Below, one piece after another: positions 39,377 through 51,317 of a stretch of DNA of 64,000 nt. Origin of the DNA: Hexactinellida sp. DTS-2022 (lineage: Eukaryota; Porifera; Hexactinellida); contig JAPNXP010000002.1 of NCBI GenBank assembly GCA_028753945.1, positions 10,602,001 to 10,666,000 on the forward strand, read 5' to 3'. The notes beneath the pieces are model-generated. The model was not told the DNA's origin, ran no database searches, and saw nothing but the letters and a program-made list of their open reading frames with translations. Both the position numbers and the translations under genes were made by a program. Positions within the stretch are counted from its first letter, which is position 1, and each line of letters begins with the position of its first letter.

Positions 39377-42300
39377 TGTACAAGTGCAAAAAAGATTGCT
39401 TCACTGAAATAACGTCTGTAGCTTATATAAAAGGTAGCAAACCTTGCTGAAAGTAGCAAATGAACTCAGGGAGAACTGCGGAATATATCTCGCTTGTAGA
39501 CAAACTAGTGAAGTTACAAGAAATGGCCAGATAACAACAATAACAGCTAGTACAAGTGCTAAAAAGAGTGACTTACTGAAATAACGTTTGTAGCATAATA
39601 TAAAAGGTAGCAAACCTTGCTGAAAGTAGCAAATGAACTCAAGGAGAACTGCGAAATATATCTCGCTTGTAGACAAACTAGTAAAGTTACAAGAAATGGC
39701 CTGGTAACAACAATAACAGATAGTACTAATGCTAAAAAGAGTGACTTACTGAAATAATGTTTGTAGCTTATTGAAGGTAGCAAAACTATCTCAAAGTAGC
39801 AAATGAACTCAAGGAGAACTGCGGAATATATCTCGCTTGTAGACCAACTAGTGAAGTTACTATTAATGGCCAGATAACAACAATAACACATAGTACAAGT
39901 GCTAAAAAGGTGACTTACTAAAATAATGTTTGTAGCTTATATAAAAGGTAGCAAAACTATCTCAAAGTAGCAAATGAACTCAAGGAGAACTGCGGGATAT
40001 ATCTCGCTTGTAGACAAACTAGTGAAGTTACATGAAATGGCCAGGTAACAAAAATAACAGCTTAGTACAGACCATAATGGACATAGTGATAATGGATATA
40101 GTATGTACAAGTGCAAAAAAGAGTGCTTCACTGAAATAACGTCTGTAGCTTATATAAAAGGTAGCAAACCTTGTTGAAAGTAGCAAATGAACTCAGGGAG
40201 AACTGCGGAATATATCTCGCTTGTAGATAAACTAGTGAAGTTACAAGAAATGGCCAGATAACAATAATAACAGCTAGTACAAGTGCTAAAAAGAGTGACT
40301 TACTGAAATAACGTTTGTAGCATAATATAAAAGGTAGCAAACCTTGCTGAAAGTAGCAAATGAACTCAAGGAGAACTGCGAAATATATCTCGCTTGTAGA
40401 CAAACTAGTAAAGTTACAAGAAATGGCCTGGTAACAACAATAACAGATAGTACTAATGCTAAAAAGAGTGACTTACCGAAATAATGTTTGTAGCTTACAT
40501 AAAAGGTAGCAAACTTAACTCAAAGTAACAAATGAACTCAAGGAGAACTGCGGAATATATCTCGCTTGTAGACAAGCTAGTGAATTTCCCAGAAATGGCC
40601 AGGTAACAACAATAACAGCTAATACAAGTGCTAAAAAGAGTGTCTTAATGAAACAACGTTGGTAGCTTATAGAAGGTAGCAAAGATATCTCAAAGTAGCA
40701 AATGAACTCAAGGAGAACTGCGGAATAAATCTCGCTTGTAGACAAACTAGTGAAGTTACAAGAAATGGCCAGGTAACAACAATAACAGCTAATACAAGTG
40801 CGAAAAAGAGAGACTTAATAAATAACGTTTGTAGCTTATAGAAGGTAGCAAAACTATCTCAAAGTAGCAAATGAACTCAAGGAGAACTGCGGAATAAATC
40901 TCGCTTGTAGACCAACTGATATAGTTACAAGAAATGGCCAGGTAACAACAATAACACATAGTACAAGTGCTAAAAAGATTGACTTACTGAACTAATGTTT
41001 GTAGCTTATATAAAAGGTAGCAAAACTATCTCAAAGTAGAAAATGAACTCAAGGAGAACTGCGGAATATATCCCGCTTGTAGACCAACTAGTAAAGTTAC
41101 AAGAAAGGGCCAGGTAACAACAATAACAGATAGTATTAATGCTAAAAAGAGTGACTTACTGAAATAATGTTTGTAGCTTATATAGAAGGTAGCAAAACTA
41201 TCTCAAAGTAGCAAATGAACTCAGGGAGAACTGCGGAATAAATCTCGCTTGTAGACCAACTAGCAAAGTTACAAGAAATGGTCAGGTAACAACAATAACA
41301 CATAGTACAAGTGCTAAAAAGAGTGACTTAATAAATAACGTTTGTAGCTTATAGAAGGTCGAAAAACTATCTCAAAGTAGAAAAAGAACTCAAGGAGAAC
41401 TGCGGAATATATCCCGCATGTAGCCCAACTAGTGAAGTTACTAGAAATGGCCAGGTAACAACAATAACAGATAGTACAAGTGCTAAAAAGAGTGACTTAC
41501 GGAAATAATGTTTGTAGCTTATATAAAAGGTAGCAAAACTATCTCAAAGTAGCAAAGAACTCAAGGAGAACTGCGGAATATATCCCGCTTGTAGACCAAC
41601 TAGTAAAGTTCTCGAAATGGCCAGGTAACAACAATAACAGATAGTACTAATGCTAAAAAGAGTGACTTACTATATTTATGTTTGTAGCTTATATAAAAGG
41701 TAACAAAACTATCCCAAAGTAGCAAATGAACTCAAGGAGAACTGCGAAATATATCTCGCTTGTAGACAAACTAGTGAAGTTACTATAAATGGCCAGATAA
41801 CAACAATAACACATAGTACAAGTGCTAAAAAGGTGACTTACTAAAATAATGTTTGTAGCTTATATAAAAGGTAGCAAAACTATCTCAAAGTAGCAAATGA
41901 ACTCAAGGAGAACTGCGGGAAATAGCTCGCTTGTAGACAAACTAGTGAAGTTACTAGAAATGGCCAGGTAACAAAAATAACAGCTTAGTACAGACCATAA
42001 TGGACATAGTGATAATGGATATATGTACAAGTGCAAAAAAGAGTGCTTCACTGAAATAACGTCTGTAGCTTATATAAAAGGTAGCAAACCTTGCTGAAAG
42101 TAGCAAATGAACTCAGGGAGAACTGCGGAATATATCTCGCTTGTAGACAAACTAGTGAAGTTACAAGAAATGGCCAGATAACAACAATAACAGCTAGTAC
42201 AAGTGCTAAAAAGAGTGACTTACTGAAATAACGTTTGTAGCATTATATAAAAGGTAGCAACCTTGCTGAAAGTAGCAAATGAACTCAAGGAGAACTGCGA

Positions 42301-45300
42301 AATATATCTCGCTTGTAGACAAACTAGTAAAGTTACAAGAAATGGCCTGGTAACAACAATAACAGATAGTACTAATGCTAAAAAGAGTGACTTACTGAAA
42401 TAATGTTTGTAGCTTATATAAAAGGTAGCAAACTTAACTCAAAGTAACAAATGAACTCAGGGAGAACTGCGGAATATATCTCGCTTGTAGACAAGCTAGT
42501 GAATTTCCCAAAAATGGCCAGGTAACAACAATAACAGCTAATACAAGTGCTAAAAAGAGTGTCTTAATGAAACAACGTTGGTAGCTTATAGAAGGTAGCA
42601 AAAATATCTCAAAGTAGCAAATGAACTCAAGGAGAACTGCGGAAGATATCTCGCTTGTAGACCAACTAGTAAAGTTACTAGAAATGGCCAGGTAACAACA
42701 ATAACAGCTAATACAATTGCTAAAAAGAGTGTCTAAATGAAATAACGTTGGTAGCTTATATAGAAGGTAGCAAACCTTGCTGAAAGTAGCAAATGAACTC
42801 AAGGAGAACAGCGGAATATAGCTAGCTTGTAGACAAACTAGTGAAGTCACTAGAAATGGCCAGATAACAACAATAACACATAGTACAAGTGCTAAAAAGA
42901 GTGACTTAAAAAATAACGTTTGTAGATTATAGAAGGTCGCAAAACTATCTCAAAGTAGCAAAAGAACTCAAGGAGAACTGCGGAATATATCTCGCATGTA
43001 GACAAACTAGTGAAATTACAAGAAATGGCCAGGTAACAACAATAACAGCTAATACAAGTGCGAAAAAGAGTGACTAAATAAATAACGTTTGTAGCTTATA
43101 GAAGGTAGCAAAACTATCTCAAAGTTGTAAATGAACTCAAGGAGAACTGCGGAATAAATCTCGCTTGTAGACCAACTGATAAAGTTACAAGAAATGGCCA
43201 GGTAACAACAATAACACATAGTACAAGTGCTAAAAAGAGTGACTTACTGAACTAATGTTTGTAGCTTATATAAAAGGTAGCAAAACTATCTCAAAGTAGA
43301 AAATGAACTCAAGGAGAACTGCGGAATATATCCCGCTTGTAGACCAACTAGAAAAGTTACAAGAAAGGGCCAGGTAACAACAATAACAGATAGTATTAAT
43401 GCTAAAAAGAGTGACTTACTGAAATAATGTTTGTAGCTTATATAGAAGGTAGCAAAACTATCTCAAAGTAGCAAATGAATTCAGGGAGAACTGCGGAATA
43501 AATCTCGCTTGTAGACCAACTAGTAAAGTTACAAGAAATGGCCAGGTAACAACAATAACACATAGTACAAGTGCTAAAAAGAGTGACTTACTGAACTAAT
43601 GTTTGTAGCTTATATAAAAGGTAGCAAAACTATCTCAAAGTAGCAAATGAACTCAGGGAGAACTGCGGAATATATCCCGCTTGTAGACCAACTAGTGAAG
43701 TTACTATAAATGGCCAGATAACAACAATAACACATAGTACAAGTGCTAAAAAGGTGACTTACTGAAATAATGTTTGTAGCTTATATAAAAGGTTGCAAAA
43801 CTATCTCAAAGTAGCAAATGAACTCAAGGAGAACTGCGGGAAATAGCTCGCTTGTAGACAAACTAGTGAAGTTACTAGAAATGGCCAGGTAACAAAAATA
43901 ACAGCTTAGTACAGTACATAATGGACATAGTGATAATGGATATATGTACAAGTGCAAAAAAGAGTGCTTCACTGAAATAACGTCTGTAGCTTATATAAAA
44001 GGTAGCAAACCTTGCTGAAAGTAGCAAATGAACTCAGGGAGAACTGCGGAATATATCTCGCTTGTAGACAAACTAGTGAAGTTACAAGAAATGGCCAGAT
44101 AACAACAATAAAAGCTAGTACAAGTGCTAAAAAGAGTGACTTACTTAAATAACGTTTGTAGCATTATATAAAAGGTATCAAACCTTGCTGAAAGTAGCAA
44201 ATGAACTCAAGGAGAACTGCGAAATATATCTCTCTTGTAGACAAACTAGTAAAGTTACAAGAAATGGCCTGGTAACAACAATAACAGGTAGTACTAATGC
44301 TAAAAAGAGTGACTTACTTAAATAATGTTTGTAGCTTATATAAAAGTTAGCAAACTTAACTCAAAGTAACAAATGAACTCAGGGAGAACTGCGGAATATA
44401 TCTCGCTAGTAGACAACCTAGTGAATTTCCCAGAATTGGCCTTGTAACAACAATAACAGCTAATACAAGTGCTAAAAAGAGTGTCTTAATGAAACAACGT
44501 TGGTAGCTTATAGAAGGTAGCAAAACTATCTCAAAGTAGCAAATGAACTCAAGGAGAACTGCGGAAGATATCTCGCTTGTAGACCAACTAGTAAAGCTAC
44601 TAGAAATGGCCAGGTAACAACAATAACAGCTAGTACAAGTGCTAAAAAGAGTTACTTACTGAAATAATGTTTGTAGCTTATATACAAGGTAGCAAAACTA
44701 TCTCAAAGTAGCAAATGAACTCAAGGAGAACTGCGGAATATAGCTCGCTTGTAGACAAACTAGTGAAGTTACTAGAAATGGCCAGGTATCAACAATAACA
44801 TCTAGTACAAGTGCTAAAAAGAGTGATTTACTGAAATAACGTTTGTAGCTTATATAAAAGATTGCTAACTTATCTCAGAGTAACAAATGAACTCAGGGAG
44901 AACTGCGGAATATATCTCGCTAGTATACAAACTAGTGAAGTTCCCAAAATGGCCAGGTAACAACAATAACAGCTAATACTAGTGCTAAAAAGAGTGTCTA
45001 AATGAAATAACGTTGGTAGCTTATATAGAAGGTAGCAAACCTTGCTGAAATTAGCAAATGAACTAAAGGAGAACTGCGGAATATAGCTCGCTTGTAGACA
45101 AACTAGTGAAGCTACTATAAATGGCCAGATAACAACAATAACACCTAGTACAAGTGCTAAAAAGAGGGACTTACTGAAATAATGTTTGTAGCTTATATAA
45201 AAGGTAGCAAAACTATCTCAAAGTAGCAAATGAACTCAAAGAGAACAGCGGAATATATCTCGCTTGTAGACCAACTAGTGAAGCTACTATAAATGGCCAG

Positions 45301-47555
45301 ATAACAACAATAACACATAGTACAAGTGCTAAAAAGAGTGCTTTTCTGAAATTTCGTCTGTAGCTTATATAAAAGGTAGCAAACCTTGCTGAAAGTAGCA
45401 AATGAACTCAGGGAGATCTGCGGAATATATCTCGCTTGTAGACCAACTAGTAAAGTTACAAGAAATCCCCAGGTAACTACAATAAAGTTAGTACAAATGC
45501 TAAAAAGAGTGACTTATTAAAATAATGTTTGTAGCTTATATAAAAGGTAGCAAACCTATCTCAAAGTAACAAATGAACTCAGGGAGAACTGCAGAATGTA
45601 TCTCGCTTGTAGACAAACTAGTAAAGTTTCAAGAAATGGCCAGGTAACAACAATAAAGATAGTACAAATGCTAAAAAGAGTGACTTATTGAAATAATGTT
45701 TGTAGCTTATATAAAAGGTAGCAAACCTATCTCAAAGTAGCAAATGAACTCAGGGAGAACTGCGGAATATATCCCGCTTGTAGACCAACTAGAAAAGTTA
45801 CAAGAAAGGGCCTGGTAACAACAATAACAGATAGTACTAATGCTAAAAAGAGTGACTTACTTAAATAATGTTTGTAGCTTATATAAAAGTTAGCAAACTT
45901 AACTCAAAGTAACAAATGAACTCAGGGAGAACTGCGGAATATATCTCGCTAGTAGACAACCTAGTGAATTTCCCAGAATTGGCCTTGTAACAACAATAAC
46001 AGCTAATACAAGTGCTAAAAAGAGTGTCTTAATGAAACAACGTTGGTAGCATATAGAAGGTAGCAAAACTATCTCAAAGTAGCAAATGAACTCAAGGAGA
46101 ACTGCGGAAGATATCTCGCTTGTAGACCAACTAGTAAAGCTACTAGAAATGGCCAGGTAACAACAATAACAGCTAGTACAAGTGCTAAAAAGAGTTACTT
46201 ACTGAAATAATGTTTGTAGCTTATATACAAGGTAGCAAAACTATCTCAAAGTAGCAAATGAACTCAAGGAGAACTGCGGAATATAGCTCGCTTGTAGACA
46301 AACTAGTGAAGTTACTAGAAATGGCCAGGTATCAACAATAACATCTAATACAAGTGCTAAAAAGAGTGATTTACTGAAATAACGTTTGTAGCTTATATAA
46401 AAGATTGCTAACTTATCTCAGAGTAACAAATGAACTCAGGGAGAACTGCGGAATATATCTCGCTAGTATACAAACTAGTGAAGTTCCCAAAATGGCCAGG
46501 TAACAACAATAACAGCTAATACTAGTGCTAAAAAGAGTGTCTAAATGAAATAACGTTGGTAGCTTATATAGAAGGTAGCAAACCTTGCTGAAATTAGCAA
46601 ATGAACTAAAGGAGAACTGCGGAATATAGCTCGCTTGTAGACAAACTAGTGAAGCTACTATAAATGGCCAGATAACAACAATAACACCTAGTACAAGTGC
46701 TAAAAAGAGGGACTTACTGAAATAATGTTTGTAGCTTATATAAAAGGTAGCAAAACTATCTCAAAGTAGCAAATGAACTCAAAGAGAACAGCGGAATATA
46801 TCTCGCTTGTAGACCAACTAGTGAAGCTACTATAAATGGCCAGATAACAACAATAACACATAGTACAAGTGCTAAAAAGAGTGCTTCACTGAAATTTCGT
46901 CTGTAGCTTATATAAAAGGTAGCAAACCTTGCTGAAAGTAGCAAATGAACTCAGGGAGATCTGCGGAATATATCTCGCTTGTAGACCAACTAGTAAAGTT
47001 ACAAGAAATCCCCAGGTAACTACAATAAAGTTAGTACAAATGCTAAAAAGAGTGACTTATTAAAATAATGTTTGTAGCTTATACAAAAGGTAGCAAACCT
47101 ATCTCAAAGTAACAAATGAACTCAGGGAGAACTGCAGAATGTATCTCGCTTGTAGACAAACTAGTAAAGTTTCAAGAAATGGCCAGGTAACAACAATAAA
47201 GATAGTACAAATGCTAAAAAGAGTGACTTATTGAAATAATGTTTGTAGCTTATATAAAAGTTAGCAAACCTATCTCAAAGTAGCAAATGAACTCAGGGAG
47301 AACTGCGGAATATATCCCGCTTGTAGACCAACCAGTAAAGTTACAAGAAATGGCCAGATAACAACAATAACAGCTAGTATAAGTGTATAAAGAGTTATTC
47401 ACTGGAACAACTTCTGTAGTTTAGATAGAATGTAGCAAATGAATCACAAAGTAACAAATGAACTCAAGGAGAACTGCGGAATATATCTCGCTTGTTGACC
47501 AACTAGTGAAGTTACAAGAAATGGCCAGGTAACAATAATAACAGGCAATACAAGT
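39377..47555. repeat. Satellite array, segment 4 and right border
   Basis: About 47 further monomers run to the right edge of the array. The final two monomers (about 47,350-47,555) are clearly diverged: they read GTGTATAAAGAGTTATTCAC, CAACTTCTGTAGTTTAGATA and TTGTTGACC where the consensus has AGTGCTAAAAAGAGTGACT, AATGTTTGTAGCTTATAT and TTGTAGACC. The array then stops inside a monomer, after GGCAATACAAG. Diverged edge monomers are what satellite homogenisation models predict. Confidence 0.95.
44265..47350. repeat. 1,543 bp tandem duplication (nine monomers) at the array edge
   Basis: The block at about 44,265-45,807 returns at about 45,808-47,350 with an offset of 1,543 bp; for example the stretch at 45213-45401 recurs at 46756-46944. 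I noticed roughly half a dozen single-base differences, so it is older than the 2,820 bp duplication but still recent. It lies directly against the degenerate terminal monomers. Confidence 0.85.
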
Positions 47556-47617
47556 TTTTTTGACTCACCGGGTTTTTTAGAAGTCAAATTCTTGTGTTAT
47601 TATAATATTAACTCTCG

Positions 47618-48185
47618 TACACTAGCCGGCCCAAAGGAATTGAACAGCTATAATTTGTATTTATACATTCAACCTTCTACCAGCAGAATAGCATTGGTAG
47701 ATGCGTCAACACTGCTATTTACATAAAACGATATGTGAAGTATAATAAAGTAGCAAATTTTTTGAATTTACATTTATATCGAGGTGTTAAACTCATTAAC
47801 TAAATAATTAGCTAATTAAATATACAATTTCTGAACATCATGATGGAATGAGAATATAGAAGTACTGATTGCAGATTTGAATCCACATGGTCGAATTACT
47901 CAAGGAGTAGAATTTCAAATGATTACGTTTATTTTCTACTGGAATACAGCTACATTCCCATTTGTGCCACTTGTGCCACAAGTGGCACGTGGCAGATACA
48001 CTTATGCCACTTCATGGATATTCACTAAAATCACGTGAATTCAAAATATTATTTAATTTATAACTATATCAAGATATTTATAGTCATTTCAGAGTAGTTT
48101 AAACAGCCTCTAATAAGTTACCAGACGATTATTGCAGTTTGCATTAAAACTCCAATTGTTCAAATACTTTTGGCTGGTTAGTGTA
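47618..48185. mobile_element. Mariner-type MITE at the array border (sister of 38.8 kb copy)
   Basis: The element 47620-48183 (564 bp) begins CACTAGCCGGCCCAAAGG and ends CAAATACTTTTGGCTGGTTAGTG, flanked by TA on both sides. Read on the minus strand it aligns along its whole length with the MITE at 38813-39374, including the central palindrome of GTGCCACTTG units, but with many substitutions. It has no coding capacity. It sits about 60 bp beyond the last satellite monomer. Confidence 0.9.
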
Positions 48186-48266
48186 TATCATATTTGAATA
48201 GTTAATGTCCGCCGCTTAATTGTCAAATAGAGGGATTTTGTGTTCTTTTTTTGTTCCACTATTAAA

Positions 48267-49110
<844 letters not shown>

Positions 49111-49209
49111 CAGTAGAACCTCGCTAACACGAACACCAACGGACGTTAAAATCTGTTCGCTTTATTCGTAGTTCGTATTAACCGTGTTCGTATTAACGAA
49201 ATTCTACTG
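49111..49209. mobile_element. Short MITE with CAGTAGAA termini
   Basis: A 99 bp palindromic element starts CAGTAGAACCTCGCTAACAC and ends in ATTAACGAAATTCTACTG, with CGAAC and GTTCG motifs repeated inward. The right side is followed by TA; the left flank is TG, so the TA target duplication is not intact. The terminus style (CAGT, then ACCTCG, then a GAAC motif) resembles pogo/Tigger-type MITEs, such as the one at 60.5 kb. Confidence 0.7.
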
Positions 49210-49211
49210 TA

Positions 49212-50409
49212 TATAGTATAGTGTGTGGTAGTTAGTAGCCTAGCCAAGTTATTAGTTTTAACCAGTAAAGTGAATTTAATGGATTAATAAACAATAGGAA
49301 AGCCCGATGTGGGGAGAATTAATTAACAATATTATTATACAATATTACAGTTCAATTCCTGGGACACCCCTGAGTAATATTGTTATTCACAACAAAAAGT
49401 AAATTCTGTCATGACCTATCTTTCTTCCAAAATTGCTGTCCGCCTAAATTATTCTTTTAGGGCAAATCCTCAATGATAATTTCCCTAAAGCCCACCATAC
49501 ACGATTGCAACTTCGTTGTGTGCAACAAGGTAACATACACGGTGCATAAAAATCGAACACTGCTATATTTCCATGGTAGGCTTAATGCAACAATGTGCAG
49601 GCTTTTGTGTTGTCGCATTTATTATGAAAAAGGAGTTAATCTAGTACTAGTCGTGAACACGTGATGCTGTTAGTCGAAAACATGGCAGCAGGTCCTAAGG
49701 AAAAACATTAGACAAGAAAACAATAATTATCTTATTTACTCGAATTGTATCAAATCCATGATAAATAATTTTATAACTAATAAAGTTGGGTAAGGAATGA
49801 TCATACAACGCCAAGTTAGCATGTGAGGGAGTTGGTTTACGGATTAATGTATCTTCTCATACTCCTAGAGTAACTCACATGAAATAGTCGCTAGGGATAC
49901 TATTCAAGTAAAACGGTAAATTAACAGTTTGAAGACTCTCACCTTTTAGTATCATGGCTGCCAAACCACTCATTGTTGCCTGCTTTAGTTTTCAGAATAC
50001 ATCACAAACAATACAATTTTATTAGAAAAATAAGTAAGCATATATAGAATAGAAATACTATAGTAAATATATTACTACCTGGTATAATATAATATAATAT
50101 AAATAATATAAATAATAATATGTTTATAAGTTTGTCTTTGTAAATTTCATAGGAGTATTGTTTTTTTTGTATATTTTTATAGGAGTTTTTTTTTTGTATA
50201 TTTTTATAGGAGTTTTGTTTTTTATATTATTAAAGTAAGTTGTAAGGGTGTAAGGGTAAGGAGTAACTATGGAGTAGTAACAGATGTTAACATTACGAAA
50301 TGAATAAATAGAAAGTGAAGTATGTGTAACTATATCTAATAAGAATTGAAAGAATGGTATATTTCCAGAGGATAAATGCAAAGGATAGACCACAAAAACA
50401 ACTCACGAA
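49212..50409. other. AT-rich intergenic DNA downstream of the Mutator-like gene
   Basis: No gene is supported. Near 50,150-50,230 a 27 bp unit containing TATATTTTTATAGGAGTTTT is repeated about three times with slipped poly-T tracts, and near 50,085-50,120 there is a TAATATAATA-type simple repeat. Because the neighbouring transposase gene is on the minus strand, this interval would hold its 3' end and the element's terminus, but no inverted repeat matching the far side was found. Confidence 0.5.
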
Positions 50410-50892
50410 TCAGGAACACGTGTCACAAGTGAAAGGTCCAGCAGAGACAATCTCATATACTACATCAGCACAGTAGCAGTGTATCCAGTCTGAGCATTCA
50501 TCACAGCATACCCATTGCGACTCTATCTTCTTTCCAACTCGTCTGAGTGCTACTGGATCCGGCTCTCTCTTATCGCAAATGGCACAAAGGGTTGTCGACT
50601 CGTCTGAACCACTTGAAGCATCACCAGAAGACTGACTAGAGACAGAAGGCGTACTACGCTCCTTGAGTTTTCTCTTAACGCCTGCAGAAACTCCTCTCGC
50701 CTGTCTACCCCGTCCTCGGGTGCGCCCGCGTTTCTTGCTTTGTGTGTTTTCAGCTCCAAACTGTCCTCCTCTATAGCTACCGCCGCCTTCTGATTTTAGA
50801 AGTGCCTTCTCTCTGTACTGCTTGACAAGTTTCATTCTTCTTCGTCGTCGCTGAAAGTTAGACTTAATCGCGTAAGTTCGGGAACTTTGCAA
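50410..50892 (-). CDS. Basic tail and PHD zinc finger of the Mutator-like gene
   Basis: A 160-codon open frame overlaps the end of the upstream frame in another phase and has no ATG at its start (it opens with TTG), so it is best read as the displaced C-terminus of the same gene. Residues 15-30 are a basic helix-like run (RRRRRMKLVKQYREKA). Residues 54-70 are Arg/Gly-rich (KKRGRTRGRGRQARG), like an AT-hook or nucleic-acid binding tail. Residues 78-99 are Ser-rich. Residues 103-159 form a PHD finger: C103-x2-C106, C130-x2-C133, W136 and H138, C141, C156-x2-C159, with the typical WIHCYC motif. PHD fingers read histone tails; in a transposase this could steer insertion by chromatin state, which is inference. 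Confidence 0.75.
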   Translation of the reverse strand: MQSSRTYAIKSNFQRRRRRMKLVKQYREKALLKSEGGGSYRGGQFGAENTQSKKRGRTRGRGRQARGVSAGVKRKLKERSTPSVSSQSSGDASSGSDESTTLCAICDKREPDPVALRRVGKKIESQWVCCDECSDWIHCYCADVVYEIVSAGPFTCDTCS

Positions 50893-51317
50893 CTGATGAA
50901 TTCGGTTACTATTGACTGGTAGGCCTGCCGAGATGGAGATAGCCCTAGGTCATGCATCATCCCGAAGAGTGACAATTCTCCCTCGTTGAAACTCAGAACA
51001 GCGATGGCAGTGCTAATCCTGATAGATTGAGGAGAAACGTGCTTGTTCTTGGGGCAGAGACACCATATCATGTTGTGTAAGGATTCATTTGCATTCTGAG
51101 TTAGACTCAATGTCAGATGGCTACAGAACTCAGTCGTGGCATATTTGTTGAAAACTTCGCGCACCTTCTGGATTTCAATAGGTGTAAAGGTAGTCAAGGT
51201 AGCTGGTGTTGCGGAACTAGACGGTTTATTCCAACGACACCATGTGTTCTCTCCGGTAGGACAGCCAGAATGATTTCCTGCCGCATGATCGATGAGAATG
51301 TGTAGAGCTCGTGACAG
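50832..51317 (-). CDS. Mutator-like transposase, part after the in-frame TAG
   Basis: This stretch continues the same reading frame as the 517-residue part directly after its TAG codon, giving 161 residues to a TAA/TAG-type stop at 50832. It starts with LSRALHILIDHAAGNHSGCP and has HAAGNHSGCPTGENTWCRW (residues 11-29), the usual Cys/His/Trp-rich link of this family. TQNANESLHNMIWCLCP follows near residues 73-89, whose Glu is the expected third catalytic residue of the DDE triad, then the helical FNEG-containing segment. There is no ATG at its beginning, so it would be made only by read-through of the TAG or be lost. It ends in an acidic tail, TFSDDEEE, where the frame diverges from the PHD-containing one. 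Confidence 0.8.
   Translation of the reverse strand: MSRALHILIDHAAGNHSGCPTGENTWCRWNKPSSSATPATLTTFTPIEIQKVREVFNKYATTEFCSHLTLSLTQNANESLHNMIWCLCPKNKHVSPQSIRISTAIAVLSFNEGELSLFGMMHDLGLSPSRQAYQSIVTEFISCKVPELTRLSLTFSDDEEE

Larger units (their letters stand above)
23416..43951. repeat. Monomer subfamily with a 37 bp internal insertion (12 copies)
   Basis: In these monomers the usual AGTACAAGTG is split after AGTAC by 37 bases containing CATAATGGACATAGTGATAA and ending TATATGTAC before AAGTG resumes. Copies begin near 23416, 24306, 31696, 32249, 34516, 35069, 36309, 37203, 38781, 40069, 41993 and 43915. The next bases are usually CAAAAAAGAGTGCTTCACTG, so insert and downstream variants travel together as one haplotype. 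None occurs before 23.4 kb or after 44 kb, which marks a separate amplification history for the right half of the array. Confidence 0.9.

Noticed and set aside
2259-47200. Many minus-strand open frames of 60-148 codons within the satellite (CYCCYLAIS-, FICYFEIVLLP-type peptides)
   Set aside because: They arise because 171 bp is a multiple of three, so one stop-poor phase runs across neighbouring monomers. The frames start and stop arbitrarily with monomer length changes, and no independent coding signal is seen.
1-47555. CRISPR-like regular repeats
   Set aside because: Monomers abut directly with no unique spacers, and the unit is 171-172 bp in a eukaryotic context.
1-47555. CENP-B box in the satellite monomer
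   Set aside because: I looked for the TTCG...A..CGGG pattern on both strands of the typical monomer and did not see it; centromere function cannot be argued from this motif.
49473-49664. 63-codon plus-strand open frame near CACCATACACGATTGCAACT
   Set aside because: No domain recognised; the DNA may be part of an old repeat, but no borders were found.
50124-50393. 89-codon minus-strand open frame with KIYKKKTPIK repeats
   Set aside because: The repeats are the product of a slipped poly-T tandem repeat in non-coding DNA.
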